This document shows positions 33,571 to 45,068 of a DNA stretch of 64,000 nucleotides, in pieces. How positions within the stretch are numbered: position 1 is the stretch's first letter; the number at the start of each line of letters is the position of its first letter. A program made the translations under genes and the position numbers. Source of the DNA: Owenia fusiformis (lineage: Eukaryota; Annelida; Polychaeta; Sabellida; Oweniidae); the NCBI GenBank assembly GCA_903813345.2, contig CAIIXF020000012.1:8824432-8888431 (forward strand), in the 5' to 3' direction. The notes under the pieces were generated by a model. It worked only from the letters and a program-made list of their open reading frames with translations. It did no database searches and had not been told where the DNA came from.

Positions 33571-33956
33571 ATTAATTTTCTGCCAAGAGTATCAGACGAA
33601 TCAAATCATGATTTAATTTCACTTAATCACGCGGTACTAACTCACCGGGGCGTATCGAAACTTCTCACATCTGGGGACCAAAACGCCGCTAAAACGAGGG
33701 ACTTTGTAAACAAAAGCAATGTCTCGACTGAAAAGGTATTTCTGTGAAGGAAATTTAATGGAACAAGTTTGAAGAAAAATGGTGTTGTTTGAGACCCACA
33801 ATCATTGATTTTCCAAAGACAGGGCAGATTTGAAATTCAAATTAACGGGTTTGGGGGGCGTTTTAGTTTCGATACGCCCTGGTGAGTTAGAACCACGTGA
33901 TTAAGTGATATTAAATCATGATTTGATTCGTCTGATACTCTTGGCAGAAAATTAAT
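33571..33956. mobile_element. 386 bp foldback MITE
   Basis: Arms ~95 bp: ATTAATTTTCTGCCAAGAGT through TCATGATTTAAT and GGGGCGTATCGAAAC, inverted at 33868-33956. The loop is ~200 bp. The outer bases are AT-only, so the target duplication is ambiguous (AT or TAAT). Confidence 0.85.
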
Positions 33957-35297
33957 ATGTACAACCCTGTTAAATCAGGTAAATTGAGCTTTGTAGTTAT
34001 AATATTGTAATTGTAATGCTGCTTAACCTGAAATAAAAATATCTACGTTAGATTTATGCCAAAATAAAATTGATGTACTTGAAGTCTGTTTTTTGTACAA
34101 GAGATTTCCCCGGTTTTGAAGGGTGACAGAACAAAGGACGTATAACCCTAACTTAATAATACGATTGTACAGTGGAAAACAAATAAATCTTTCTGGCAAT
34201 TAAGTAAGTTTTTGGAAGTGGAACGTTGCATTTTCATCATCACCGCCAACAGATATACCATGGGCTTTTAAGAGACCCATGGATATACTAATACTAGAAT
34301 ACTAATAAAAAACGGGTAATTAATTATTTTCTGTACAGCATCATATGCATTCAACTAGAGTTACTGTAGCTACATGCACACACAGGCGTACTCTCAAAAT
34401 AGAGAAAACAAACTTCGCAAAATCATTTACAATAAAAGAATAAATATTTCACAAACCAGTTAGCCTATAATACAGAAATCCTTAAATTCATTGAGTTCAC
34501 ATTCATTTTTAAGATATCCATAGTAGTAAGAACATTCTTTTTGAACAAACTTTTGATTGGGAAAACCGATGCCTGAAGTAGTCAAATTGAATATGAGGAG
34601 CTTCATTTGTTCACAATGATTTTAATCGTTCAAAAAGAAGACGCTCAGTTCATTAACAGCATTTCGTTCAGTGTGATTCGGTCATAGTCATTAGCCCCGG
34701 GAAAGGCAATCGTTCATACATTAATTAGTTTCCTTTTAATATTTAAAATACGTTTGCCAATGCTAAAAGCAGAAAGAAGCAGAATTTACTCTATAGTTCC
34801 ACAGATCGTCAAATCCAAAACTAGATAGTAACTGTTATTTTATTTTTGAAAAAAATTATGTACTGTGCCTAATATAATTGTAAAATAAGGCCAATGGTAA
34901 ATTCTTCATCTCCCGTGAGGTAATAATTCAAACTCATCTTGCAAGCTAGGGTAAAAACAAACACAGAAGAAACAATCGAGCTTGCATGCCCCATCTTATA
35001 TACAGTAATTTAAGCAAGTACAATATTTAACCCAGACCCGTGGTTCAAACATTTGATGTCTCAGTCACCATTTGATATCTCATCTGCTAAATATTATATT
35101 CTTTTTTACAGGTTCTTTCAATGAATGGAATGCTGCAGACATGACGGACATGTGAAGTTTGGGGTTATGCATGGACACATGCGAGGAGGACACAACGTAG
35201 AGAAAAGCGGGGGGTCTTCACTCAGGAAAGGTGTAAAACGCATCCTGGGATTCAGCAGAAACAGCTCCGAAATAATTCAGAACTAAGGTTGCATTCA
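33957..35297. other. Non-coding interior of the 9.2 kb element
   Basis: Small palindrome CCATGGGCTTTTAAGAGACC then CATGG near 34258-34282. Nothing else is supported. Confidence 0.45.
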
Positions 35298-35480
35298 TGA
35301 ATTCAGCTGCCGGCTGGTGGTTTAACCTACTTTTTATCAGTGGTAAACTCAATTACTTATAGTGGCAGGTACTACTCATGAGTTAAATGAGTTGAATTCA
35401 CCTGCCAGATGTCGGCTGGTGGTTTAATCTAGTTTTTAACGTGACAGTCACTATTCATATTTAAATGACTTGGACATATT
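35298..35480. repeat. Diverged tandem pair, ~95 bp period
   Basis: GAATTCAGCTGCCGGCTGGT then GGTTTAACCTAC at 35298 is matched by GAATTCACCTGCCAG then TCGGCTGGTGGTTTAATCTA at 35392. Both end in an AC-TATTCAT-type tail before TTAAATGA. Confidence 0.6.
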
Positions 35481-36869
35481 TTAATTTGCATAACTATTAG
35501 ATACATAAGGGTAATCTGTCAGCCGTCAGTTGAATTGGCGAATGCTACCTCGGCGCCCAACAATGCGTTTATACCCGGGTGTTTATACTTCATGTTATGC
35601 ATGTAGTTTCTTGTTTTATTGTTAACACTTAAAAGTTAATAATTAAGGGTTAAATTTATCTTCCAGGTATTCATAAATAGTTGGCTTAGGTCTGTTGACA
35701 GTGATGATAACAATTTTGATGGCGAGCTCTACATTCATTTCGAATAATTAATCTTTAGGAACTTTGCGTACTATATTTAAGTTTATACATTTTTATTTAT
35801 TAGAGCTAGCATTCTGATTTTTTATCAGAGCCAAGCACTAGAATGCTTGAAAGAGAGAGTCTTCATATTCAAAAAGTAGTAAAGGCTGTTAATTCCACGA
35901 TTTAACGCTAGCTTTACATTTCCTTTGCTTTGTTTTATAAGAAGGTTGAGTTACACGTTTTTAAAAGAACTTGTACCCGAGCGTGTACTATTTCGTTTCG
36001 TTTTCAACGGTTAATTATGTTGCTTTGTTGTTGATTTTTTTTGAATTTTTTGAATAAGACTGCTCGTATATCCATGAGAGGATGTAAGGGTTATTATTGT
36101 GTCACCATCAGAATCGGTGAGACAAATGACATATTGTTATAGTCTCCAACTTCTTGTGGACGGTGTTAGATGGTTTGTGTTCGGAGTTCGGTGGTTGGTA
36201 TTTTAAAAACTGGTCGGAACGGTCATTATTCACGATTCCCACAATTTGACATCTTTGATCAGTAACTATACGGCGATCTCTTTCCGGCACAAACAGGATA
36301 TTTTGATTTCTTAAAATTGTTTTATAAACAAGTATAATCTTTTTTCTTCATCGTCTGCAAATATGCATTTAAATTAAGCCAGGGTACCCCGGTGAATGTA
36401 CTGCATGCGTCGTGCATGTACTGTATGTACTGTCTTGCCCGTAGCAAGTTTTTTCCAATGAAGGGGGGGGGGGCTATTGCCAAGGAGAGTAACGTTTGAC
36501 AGTTTTGGCAAAAAATCATGCGAAAAGTGATCAGAATGGTGAAAAATTGCATGGTTTGAAAGGTTTTGAGGCCGGGGCGGGAGGGCGAGGGCAACCGCTT
36601 CCAACGTTTTTGCAAGTTGCTTCAAATATTGACCATAAAATCTACAAGTTCTCAGGATGAGATCTTTTAACTTGCTTCAAAGTGATTAGCGGAAATTTTA
36701 AATTATCAGTTCCAACTGGACATTGTACATGCACATGTACGATGCATAACACTCTCTGACCTGATAATGATTCAATTTCTCAATTTTCAAATTAAAAGTA
36801 GGAAAAGCTAGCGTCATATTGGTCCCCAGACGCTCTTCCCAGCAAAAAGTCGCGAGTTATTTTAATACA

Positions 36870-37098
36870 CAGCGGGGGCGTAACCAGCTTTCAGTCAGGT
36901 TGCCGGGGGCGATCGTGGCATGAGCAAGGCAAAAACCAATTTTTTCAAGATTTGTTTTGAATTTTACAAAAATTGATGCAACTGCCTTCAAAAGTGAGCT
37001 AGACGCTTTCAATTTAAAGCTCGTTTCTTCTATCCAATGGTTCTATTTTATTGGTTATCGGGGTCGCACCCATCCCCCCTCACTACGCCTTTGCATAG
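36870..37098. repeat. Possible small hAT-type MITE relic
   Basis: GCGGGGGCGTAACCAGC at the left and CCCCCTCACTACGCCTTTGC at the right are loosely inverted (GGCGTARYSAG). A similar motif, GGCGTAGCCAGGAGG, stands alone at 32808. Weak. Confidence 0.3.
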
Positions 37099-37210
37099 TA
37101 CTGAACACAATAAAGTGCAGGCCTTGGATCTTAGAATACAGTTGCATTTTAAATGGATAATTGAGAATAATTACAATTGCGCCACGTAGCCTACACTAAA
37201 GGCGTAATTA

Positions 37211-38116
37211 TGACGTGCACGGACCTGGGGACAATTCGGGAAATACGGGCTAATCTCAGCTTTAAGCGTTAATGTCTGGCTTATTTAAAAAGCTAACTAT
37301 GTGCATTATATATCATTTTGAAGTATTTTTTATTCGCATTTTACTGAACTTATTTTTCCTTGAAAAGTGTGATGGGATCTACCATATTTTTTAAGTTAAA
37401 TGTACTCCGACATCGTCAAATACGCTGTAAGGCGTAACATTTCACGCTTACACGGTTCGTTGAAATCGGGATAACTTTTGAAATACTGATCAGAATTTTA
37501 CTAAAATTTCACATTTTATTCATTGAAACATGTGTTTTTATGACGTCACAATTGCCTAGCGGCTAAAGTTCAAATCGTCTTATATGAACGCTTTTAAGAT
37601 TTTCAAAATTGTGTAAGGTTTTGAAGGCGAAGGAGACAAGCAATAAGTTTGCCTTTATTTAACCTTCTAATTTAGGTCTGATTTCAAAAAAAAATTAACT
37701 GCACAATATTGTCATGGCGAAATTTACAAAACAATAACCGATTTCTTTATTTTTCAAATAATAAGAGAATAAGAGTTGCTTTTAGAGACTTGAAAAAATG
37801 TAACGCATCGATTTTTACCACAAATCCAATACACATCAATTTTTACTAACGCCCCGAGTGGATTTCCTGACCGTTTTTCAAAAATAAAAAACATTTTAGA
37901 AATATTGTCCTCGAGATCTTGTTGCTCTGTGAATTTTACCAGGATTGAATAAGAATAGAGCATCTTATTTTTAGGTTGACTAAACTTGACAAAATGTAAC
38001 ACTTGTCGTTTTTGACGTTATAATGCTGATTGCGCCCTATACTGCCCATTGTATTGTTTTGGTTTTTTGACGCCATAATGTTACTCTAATTGTCCCCAGT
38101 TTCGTGCGACGTGTAA
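37211..38116. repeat. Inverted pair enclosing ~900 bp inside the 9.2 kb element
   Basis: ACGTGCACGGACCTGGGGAC then AATT at 37211 versus AATTGTCCCCAGTTTCGTGC then GACGT at 38093-38116. Both interiors then have TAATTATG/CATAATG and GGCGTAA-like motifs. Possibly a MITE with ~25 bp ends. Confidence 0.5.
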
Positions 38117-39009
38117 ATATGATATCAATTTGAAATTACAAAACAGTATACATATGTAATGTCTCCACTTAGTTTAATTTTCTGAGGATACAATGGGGAA
38201 ATGAAGTTAATTTCTTCAAAGCTTGATTGAACTATATCAGAAATCCCGAAACTTGATTACATGTACATTTGCTTTCAAAATGTTTGCTCTTTCCAAATAT
38301 CATGGAAATTGATTGCAATTATGTTCGATGAAAAATCAAACTGCTGTCAAATGTCGGCTTATGCGATTCAAGTTGATTCCCATGAACAAAGAGACACTAC
38401 ATGTATAACCCTAGGATCATCCTAGGTATAATCTATAATAATAATTACTCAAAGTACTATTAATCTGCCTGTGTGATTACATTTTGTTACAGATGCCAAA
38501 CGTCAAACACCAACCGCCAAACATCGATCGTCCACAAAAAAAAGTTGGAGACAAATGTGTCTACTTGTGGTGGAGTGACATAGATATAAGACCCCCTCCC
38601 AAACAGTTCCTAGATTATTAAGGATTAATATACTTCAAGGTTCTTGCATTTGTTTATAATGAGGATAAAACCTTCGTTCCCTTATTGAAGTTCCACAAGA
38701 TCATGAAGCCTGAATAGTTGATTTCACTTTGTCAAAAGTCATGGATGATTGCTGTTGGATAGGAATGAAATAAATAAAAAAAACTAGCCTATTGAATGTC
38801 TGTGCGAAATGCACATAAAGCTTAGTTCAGCATTTCAAGTCATGAGCATTTGATAAAGGGGAAGGGGTGGCGTAAATAATTTCTGACTGCCAAGACTGCC
38901 ATTTCTGACTGCCCTTCTCAAGAAACCCCATTATACCAAACCCTTCACCAACGCAAACACGCACTCAGTCCATGTTGGGTAGGGAAATAGAAACGGATTA
39001 GGCCCACGG

Positions 39010-39080
39010 GGGGGGGGGGGTGGGGGTAAAATCGCACCCCCTTGAAGACAGGTTTCTGACGGGCCTGACCCCCCCCCCCC
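39010..39080. repeat. Opposed G and C homopolymer tracts
   Basis: A run of about 13 G (with TGGGGG following) at 39008-39028 and a run of 14 C at 39069-39080 can pair with each other, or the G run can form a quadruplex. Confidence 0.7.
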
Positions 39081-39081
39081 G

Positions 39082-39405
39082 GCAAAAGCAGGTTATGAAT
39101 AATGTAGCCAGTCCATGTTAGTTTCTCGGAGATATCCTTGAAGAATTCTCAACTTATCAAGACAGATAACAATATAAATTGTAGATGGCAAAATAATCTG
39201 ATCTGATTTTGCTTGCAATTTGTCTGCCTTTAACAGTCTAATTTCATAGTTATGCAATAAAAATCCCCATGGCAAAAGCAGGCCGCTACTTATACTTTAA
39301 AGTGTTTAGTCGGTCCATGATAGTGTCTGGGAGTTGTCTCTGAAGAATTCTCAACATATCAAGATAAGAGCTGATAATATAAAATGTAGATGGCAAAATA
39401 AAACG
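39082..39405. repeat. Diverged direct duplication, ~187 bp period
   Basis: GGCAAAAGCAGG, GTCCATG, TGAAGAATTCTCAAC, TATCAAGA and TGTAGATGGCAAAATAA occur in the same order at 39082-39198 and 39270-39402. Confidence 0.7.
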
Positions 39406-40077
39406 GCAAGCACCCCCGCATGCACCTCTAAACATATGCTCATTAATTAATATGGTTACAAACAACAGAAGGATAATCTTTAAATGATTGCAACGCATTA
39501 TCTATTTTAGCTGGAATCAAGTTATTTCTAACTCATGCGACAAAACGGAAAATGGTTTAGAAAATAAATCAATAAGATCAACGTTATACTTATTCTAATT
39601 TAATTCCTAAATAAAGTCTCAACCCTCCAGATACTGGTGACATTTGACCGCATTTGAAAGACTTTATCTAATTTAAACAATCAAATCAAATCAAATCAAA
39701 AGTAAAACATGCAAACAGGTATAACTGCTTATTTGAGAATATCCGAGGAAATGTGTGTCCGGGATGTGTGACGCAGATTTCAAGTCCTACATCGCCGTTG
39801 AATACCCTGAAAAGAAATCTGCTTATGATAAGTTATTCTTTTTATACCATGGTCAGAGCAATATCTCAGTATATAATAGTAAGTGATAAATCACATATTT
39901 GGGATATGGATGATATTGGGATTAGAGGGATGATATGGATATCAACCCGGGTATTTATTCAAAAATTTTCAATTTTCAAAAAAGTTATTTGTTTCAAAAT
40001 TTTTCATTTTTTCAAACATTTTCTCTCATTCAAAAAGGATTTTAGATATATGTTGCTCTTGACCATGGTATAAGGTC

Positions 40078-40210
40078 GTTATTCACCTGTCGGGATGATA
40101 TTGAGAATATTCCTCGGATGGTATCAATATTTCACTCTGTCACTGCGTTCCCTCGGGAAATATTAATATCATGTGATATTCCACATAGCAAATCCCTCCT
40201 GGTGAATAAC
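40078..40210. repeat. Palindromic element with GTTATTCACC ends
   Basis: GTTATTCACC at 40078 pairs with GGTGAATAAC ending at about 40210. Inner arms around GATATTGAGAATATT and the centre GTCACTGCGTTCCCTCGG resemble the loop of the 42215-42352 palindrome (GTCCCTGCGGTCCCTCGG). Confidence 0.65.
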
Positions 40211-41455
40211 TTCTTTGTACATACTTTCAACTAATTTAACAATGAAACAGAAACACAATGCATGCCAAACATTATCTATTGTATTATTGTATATATGGTT
40301 ATTTCATAGTTTGCACTTGTATTCAGCAACTGTGTTTCTCAAACCCAATATGGGATAAACATTTTTAGGGTTAACACGCCAGACTTAACACGTCGCTTGA
40401 GGCAAGATGCATAAACTATATAATTCCACGGCTATAACTTGAAAAACGCCACTGTTGTGTCTATGCCCCTTCTGTATCTTACCCACGGGAACCTACAAAA
40501 CAGAAAAATATATACATGTAATGACATTATGAAAAGGGGAAGTCCCGTCTATATAAACCCCTAGGTTCAAGTTGTGGAAACATCCCCATATTTGCAACAA
40601 AACAATGATAAACCAAAGTCGGTAAGTAGTAGTTGTACCATATGCATGAATTGTAGCTTTTGGGAAGGATGATAAAACGCAAAAAAATAATTTAAATACT
40701 TGGTGAAGTCTGGCATTCATGACCTGACAGGAAATTTAGGGAAAGCCTTGATTATGATTAAACGTAAAAGCAAAAGTTGACCATTGTATCTTGGAGGTTA
40801 ACATGACAAATGAATGTTCATTCGAAGACGACCACTGACTCCAAATCCAGTTCACTAAAACAATGTATTATAAACAAATAAACTAAATCACTATTACTAT
40901 TACATGTATTATAAAATAATAAATAGATAACGTGTTTTATATTCGTACAATGAAGAATACATTGCAGCAAAGAGCTTGAAACAATGTTCACCGTTTATAC
41001 AGTTTAAGTTAATATAAACTAAATAACAGCAACGCCAAAGCGTAGAAAATTAATATTTGATCTTGAAAGTATTAACATCAATTGCTAAGATTTGAACATT
41101 ATGCTCATGATGCAGAACACAATAGTGTTTTACTTTAATCAAATATGTTTATAATCATATCATATGACATTAATGATTGCGTCCCATTTCATGATTATAT
41201 GGAGATGTTACCTTGACATACACTTATTTTCAGAAATATTTGTTATCGTTGGTAGAAAACGGTAGATCTAACGTACTCTGGAAAATGGCCTACCTTCGCC
41301 CCTGTCGTGAATTGTGTTTTAACGTTTACTTTTTATTACCTTTAAATGCTTAGTTTCATCCTTGGTCAGAGGGAATAGCAAATACGACGTAAATAAAGGG
41401 ATTACAAGCTTTATTCCTGTTCTAGTCTACTGTGAAGAAACGTATGCCCAGTTTT

Positions 41456-41579
41456 TGGGTACCCGGTTTTTTCGACCGGGTACTTTCTCGACCGGGTACC
41501 GGGTACCAAGTTGGAATCCCGCATGGAGGATTTAGTACCCGGTACCCGGTACCCGGTACCCGGTTTTTTCTACAAACCC
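41456..41579. repeat. Right inverted end of the 9.2 kb element
   Basis: Carries two extra GGTACCC units compared with the left end (four consecutive GGTACCC-type units at 41536-41564). Confidence 0.85.
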
Positions 41580-41644
41580 GTTAATTATCGTATGATCTGT
41601 AAAATGAAGCCCTCTGATTGGTCAGTTCTTGTGCTGTACCAACC

Positions 41645-41739
41645 TGTATTGCTACTGAGATTGTCCCCGTTGATCATCTCCGTCGCAATACAGAAAATAT
41701 TGGTACGGATACGGAGGGGACAATCTCAGAAGCAATACA
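41645..41739. repeat. Palindrome 1 of a cluster
   Basis: Arms TGTATTGCTACTGAGATTGT then CCCC and inverse GGGGACAATCTCAGAAGCAA then TACA, 24 bp with one mismatch; loop ~47 bp. Confidence 0.85.
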
Positions 41740-41759
41740 TAGGATCACACGATAAAAAC

Positions 41760-41898
41760 GTTATTGAATGATTTGAAGTGCGATACAGGATATATTCTGG
41801 CTGGATATTCTGTATTGGCACTCGACTTCGTCTCGTTCCAATACGGAATTCTCGAGCAGAATATATCCTGTATCTGCACTTCAAATCATTCAATAACT
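41760..41898. repeat. Palindrome 2 of a cluster
   Basis: Arms GTTATTGAATGATTTGAAGT through GATACAGGATATATTCTG, ~62 bp each, with a loop near CACTCGACTTCGTCTCG. Confidence 0.88.
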
Positions 41899-41976
41899 TA
41901 TAGTATTTCATACCTACTGAGGTTCTAGGTACATAACGAGCGTGAATATATACTGTATCTAGCCAAGGCCCGGGGC

Positions 41977-42003
41977 GGGATGGATACACGCTGTATCCAT
42001 CCC
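41977..42003. repeat. Palindrome 3 of a cluster
   Basis: Perfect 12 bp arms GGGATGGATACA / TGTATCCATCCC with a CGC loop, in GC-rich sequence. Confidence 0.9.
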
Positions 42004-42214
42004 GGTCCCGCTCCTGAATTTTTTTTCACATTTTTTTCAAATTGTTTTTTCAAATTTTATTTTTCAAAATATGAGTTATATGAGTTTGAAAATCTCAGAA
42101 ACTTAAAAAAACACTTTATAACACCAAGAAAATGCGTATCTAAAGTATATTTTTGAATTTTGGAACTTTATAAGGTATATGACGAACATCAGTAGCTAGG
42201 TATGAAATACATCT

Positions 42215-42352
42215 GTTATGTACGGTCGGTTTTGGATACAGGGTTTATCCCTCGGGAAATATGTGTATATGCCTCGGTCCCTGCGGTCCCTCGGGATATA
42301 CACATATTTCCCTTGGGATAAAACCTGTATCCAAAACCTCCCAGTACATAAC
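42215..42352. repeat. Palindrome 4 of a cluster
   Basis: Arms GTTATGTAC...GGTTTTGGATACAGG...TTATCCC...GGGAAATATGTGTATA, ~60 bp each with few mismatches; loop GCCTCGGTCCCTGCGGTCCC. Confidence 0.88.
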
Positions 42353-43260
42353 CCTTATATATTGCTCAGTTGTTTATAAGTCAGTCCAATTCATGAACCT
42401 TTGAGAAAAAGTGGTTTTGATTTTCACCAAAAACTTGATGATAGCCAGCAGTACATCCTCCGATCACAGGACGTCAAAATCCTATATATTCTTTCTTTTT
42501 ACCCCCTGCGATAAGCAGTTACCATTTCCCCGATTAAGAATTCGCAATCTGATTGGCTGATGAATTTTTTAAATAATAAAAAAACTTAAAAACCTTATTT
42601 ATTTGAAAATTATGAATTTTAAAAATACTTCAGACAATCTTGTTTAATCTGCTCGACCAATCTTTGGAAAAATAAACAAAAAATAGTAAGCACACTTATG
42701 TCATTAACTACTGAAAATCACATTGAAATTATGATTAGTTTTGACAAAATGACAATCCAATTTTTGTAAATATGCTGAGATTAACGTCTTGGGTTTTATA
42801 AAATGTGCACAAATTCGAATGAAAATGTTTACGTATTTTGAACCCTTGTAATTCCGACCCAAAAGCCCGCAGTTTTTTTCAGCAAACGGTATTTTAAATG
42901 AATTAAGACATGTTATCAGTTATGGACCTCATTAAATACTGTTTCAAATTTTGCTGGGCTATATTGCAGTATTGTGCTACGGCTTCTTCATATTTCGGAG
43001 TCATACCATGGACTATTTACCAAGTCGGTGGATTCACTCTAGTTTCTCAACGTCTGGACGTATGCCCATTTCATAATTTTTTATGACACTTTAAATAAAC
43101 ATTGCCTTGTTAAGACAGAAACTTGTTTTATGTTCAAAGCATGTTTAAAATGTTTAATCTTTCATTTTGTTAATTTGTAACCAACGGGATGAAGAAACAA
43201 TTTTAACTAAATAGCATGATAAATGCTTCTCAAATAGAATATTCCATTATCGCATTTCAG
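42353..43260. other. End of fucosyltransferase intron 1
   Basis: AT-rich, no supported features other than the acceptor ATCGCATTTCAG at 43249-43260. Confidence 0.5.
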
Positions 43261-43471
43261 GTTAATTCGATTCCCACAAAGGTTCTGCCGGATTACAACC
43301 AGGGTAAAAACAAGCTCGTGGCTTGGATAGTCTCTCACTGTGTGACAAATAGCAGGCGAGAGGTATATGTGAAAAGGTTACGAGAGCACATTCCCGTAGA
43401 TGTATACGGCGGCTGTGGATCGCTTACATGTCCTGATCCAAAGAACAGATCTGCATGTCAGCGTCATGTCG
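43261..43471 (+). CDS. Fucosyltransferase exon 2 (donor-domain part)
   Basis: 211 nt, phase 0 at the start, ending one base into a Gly codon at GTCG|GTATGT. Encodes NKLVAWIVSHCVTNSRREVY then VKRLREHIPVDVYGGCGSLTC and DPKNRSACQRHV. The KLVAWVVSNC-S-RE-YV and VDIYGxCG patterns are the strongest GT10 signatures. The Cys residues match conserved disulfide positions of the family. Confidence 0.93.
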
Positions 43472-43984
43472 GTATGTATAATGAATGTATGTTTGTTTGC
43501 TTATTTATATGATTGTTGATTAAATACGAGTTTCAGTAAAGGGATTGCGATTCACTCAATACACAGATTCATTTTTCATGAGAGTTTCAAAATGTGTTTC
43601 CTACTTATAAGTACTCGCAACTTAAGTCTGCGAGTGGCTTAGTGCTATGTAATGTTGTAGGTCACTAGACAGGTAGTCTAGTGACCTATTTAGCTTATTA
43701 GTATCATTACTATCAGATCATTTGCAGACCTACTTTTGTGAATCACCATCCTAAAAGTGGCTTATAATGTACTTTACAAAGCCGCTAATGTATTTGTGCT
43801 ATTTTGTAATAATTTGAAATAAAGAAATACAATATACGAATAAAAAAATAATAATGTTGTAATGATCCTTTCAAAGTTATATTGAAATTGAGGATTTCAT
43901 TAAAAAGGAACTGGGCGGTAAAAATTAAAAGCTGCCAAAACACGGGTTTTCGGTAATTTGATTATTAAGGTGGGGCAAGTATAG

Positions 43985-44110
43985 GTTAACATGATGAAAT
44001 TGTTTTTCAGCGCTGTGAAATGTGACTGAGCAGAATATTTTGAATAAAATATCTTCGAAAATTTGAAGGATTTTCTAAAACAAAAACGGCGGTCATATAA
44101 AGCACATTGA
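43985..44110. repeat. Possible diverged arm of the TTAA foldback family
   Basis: AACATGATGAAATTG, TGTGAAATGTGACTGAG, TTCTAAAACAAAAACGGCGG then TCATAT follow the order of the 18232-18974 family at lower similarity. It lies in FUT intron 2. Confidence 0.4.
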
Positions 44111-44377
44111 TCTGTACCCAATGGCATACCTACATTCTGACGTAAAACTGTACATGTATTTCCAAAGTTAACAATATATTATCAATTAGAGAGCTTAACA
44201 CCTCACAAAGTTTTACTGTTGTGAAAGAAATATACTTAAAGTATTAGTCACTAGAAGAGAAAGTCCCATTTAAATTACAATTACCATATTTAGACTTACT
44301 ACCAGTCATTGTCTTTTTGATGATTCCAGATTGTTTAATGATTGGCTCAATTTTGAAATAAACCAAACTACTTTCAG

Positions 44378-44796
44378 GTGCAAACTACAAGTTCTACCTA
44401 GCGTTTGAAAACTCTGATTGTCGAGACTACGTCATTGAGAAGGTATGGAAGAACTCAATTACGATGAACACAGTTCCAGTAGTGCGTGGATACTACAACA
44501 ATTTTAAGTCAATCTTACCACCAGGCTCCTATATTCACACCAACGAGTTCCCAAATCCCAAAGCACTTGCGACATACTTAAAATACTTGGACAAGAACCA
44601 CACAGCATATAATGAATACTTCAAGTGGAAGCTTACATACAAACTTGATAGTTTATGTTCTTCGAGGAAATGGGGAAATGGAAAAATATTTGGAAAGAGT
44701 TTTACTCATTTGACAATAATTGTTACAATTATTATGATGTTCCTCTCGGCAAGTTTGACAAATGAGTCAAGACCTTACTTAAAGGACCTTACTTAA
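44378..44796 (+). CDS. Fucosyltransferase exon 3 (GDP-fucose binding part) and C terminus
   Basis: 419 nt including TAA, after the acceptor CTACTTTCAG; the first two bases complete the Gly codon from exon 2. Encodes YKFYLAFENSDCRDYVIEKV, then VPVVRGYYNNFK, LPPGSYIHTNEFPNPKALAT and YLKYLDKNHTAYNEYFKWK, the GT10 donor-binding motif. After FKWK the usual Cys-containing tail is replaced by a divergent segment with a hydrophobic stretch (HLTIIVTIIMMFLSAS) close to the end. That could be a second membrane segment or a tail-anchor-like feature not typical of the family. The stop is followed by AATAAA at 45001. Acceptor specificity cannot be deduced. Confidence 0.93.
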
Positions 44797-45000
44797 TGTT
44801 CCAAACAATCGCATCAAATGTTCAATAGAGTAATGGAAACAAGTCCACGGAATTAAAAGCTATGACACACGTCAGTCAGTCATGGGATTTGTTAAAGTAA
44901 CATACAGACAATGTATTCTATAATCTAAAGCCTCAAAAAGTAATAGATATGACTATATGTTCTATAGAAAGAGATTTAAAAATATTATAAGCCAGAGATA

Positions 45001-45006
45001 AATAAA
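45001..45006 (+). terminator. Poly(A) signal of the fucosyltransferase gene
   Basis: AATAAA ~205 bases after the TAA. Confidence 0.6.
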
Positions 45007-45017
45007 AAAAGACAATA

Positions 45018-45068
45018 ATCTTTGCCATGACCGGGATTCGAACCATCAACTTTTAGTCGAATCGCTGC
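45018..45068 (-). repeat. tRNA-like fragment, probable SINE remnant
   Basis: On the minus strand GGTTCGAATCCCGGTCATGG contains a consensus B box (GGTTCGAATCC), preceded by CGACTAAAAGTTG, which resembles an anticodon arm. The T-stem does not pair properly and no D arm is present, so this is not a functional tRNA. Confidence 0.4.

Larger units (their letters stand above)
32384..41579. mobile_element. 9.2 kb element with ~125 bp inverted ends and 9 bp target duplication, in the FUT intron
   Basis: The first ~122 bases (GGGTTTGTAGAAAAAACCGG then repeated GGTACC/CCGGGTACC, TACTAAATCCTCCAT, TTCCAACTTGGTACCCGG) recur inverted at 41456-41579. Directly outside both ends is GTTAATTAT (32375-32383 and 41580-41588). 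The interior has no open frame above ~110 codons and no transposase motif I can see, but carries several smaller repeats. A 9 bp duplication with G-start ends is MULE-like; hAT (8 bp) is the alternative. Confidence 0.8.

Noticed and set aside
33305-33747. Two plus-strand frames of 72 and 89 codons
   Set aside because: They read through an (ATTGT)n microsatellite and the arm of a foldback element.
35106-35160. Missing fucosyltransferase exon after the acceptor TTTTTTACAG at 35111
   Set aside because: All readings hit a stop within about 15 codons without FUT-like residues, and no usable donor follows.
36870-37098. Definite hAT MITE
   Set aside because: The end match is short and loose and no 8 bp duplication is visible; kept only as a low-confidence repeat.
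45018-45068. Functional tRNA gene on the minus strand
   Set aside because: Only a B box and a loose anticodon-like arm; the T-stem does not pair, and D arm and acceptor stem are missing.
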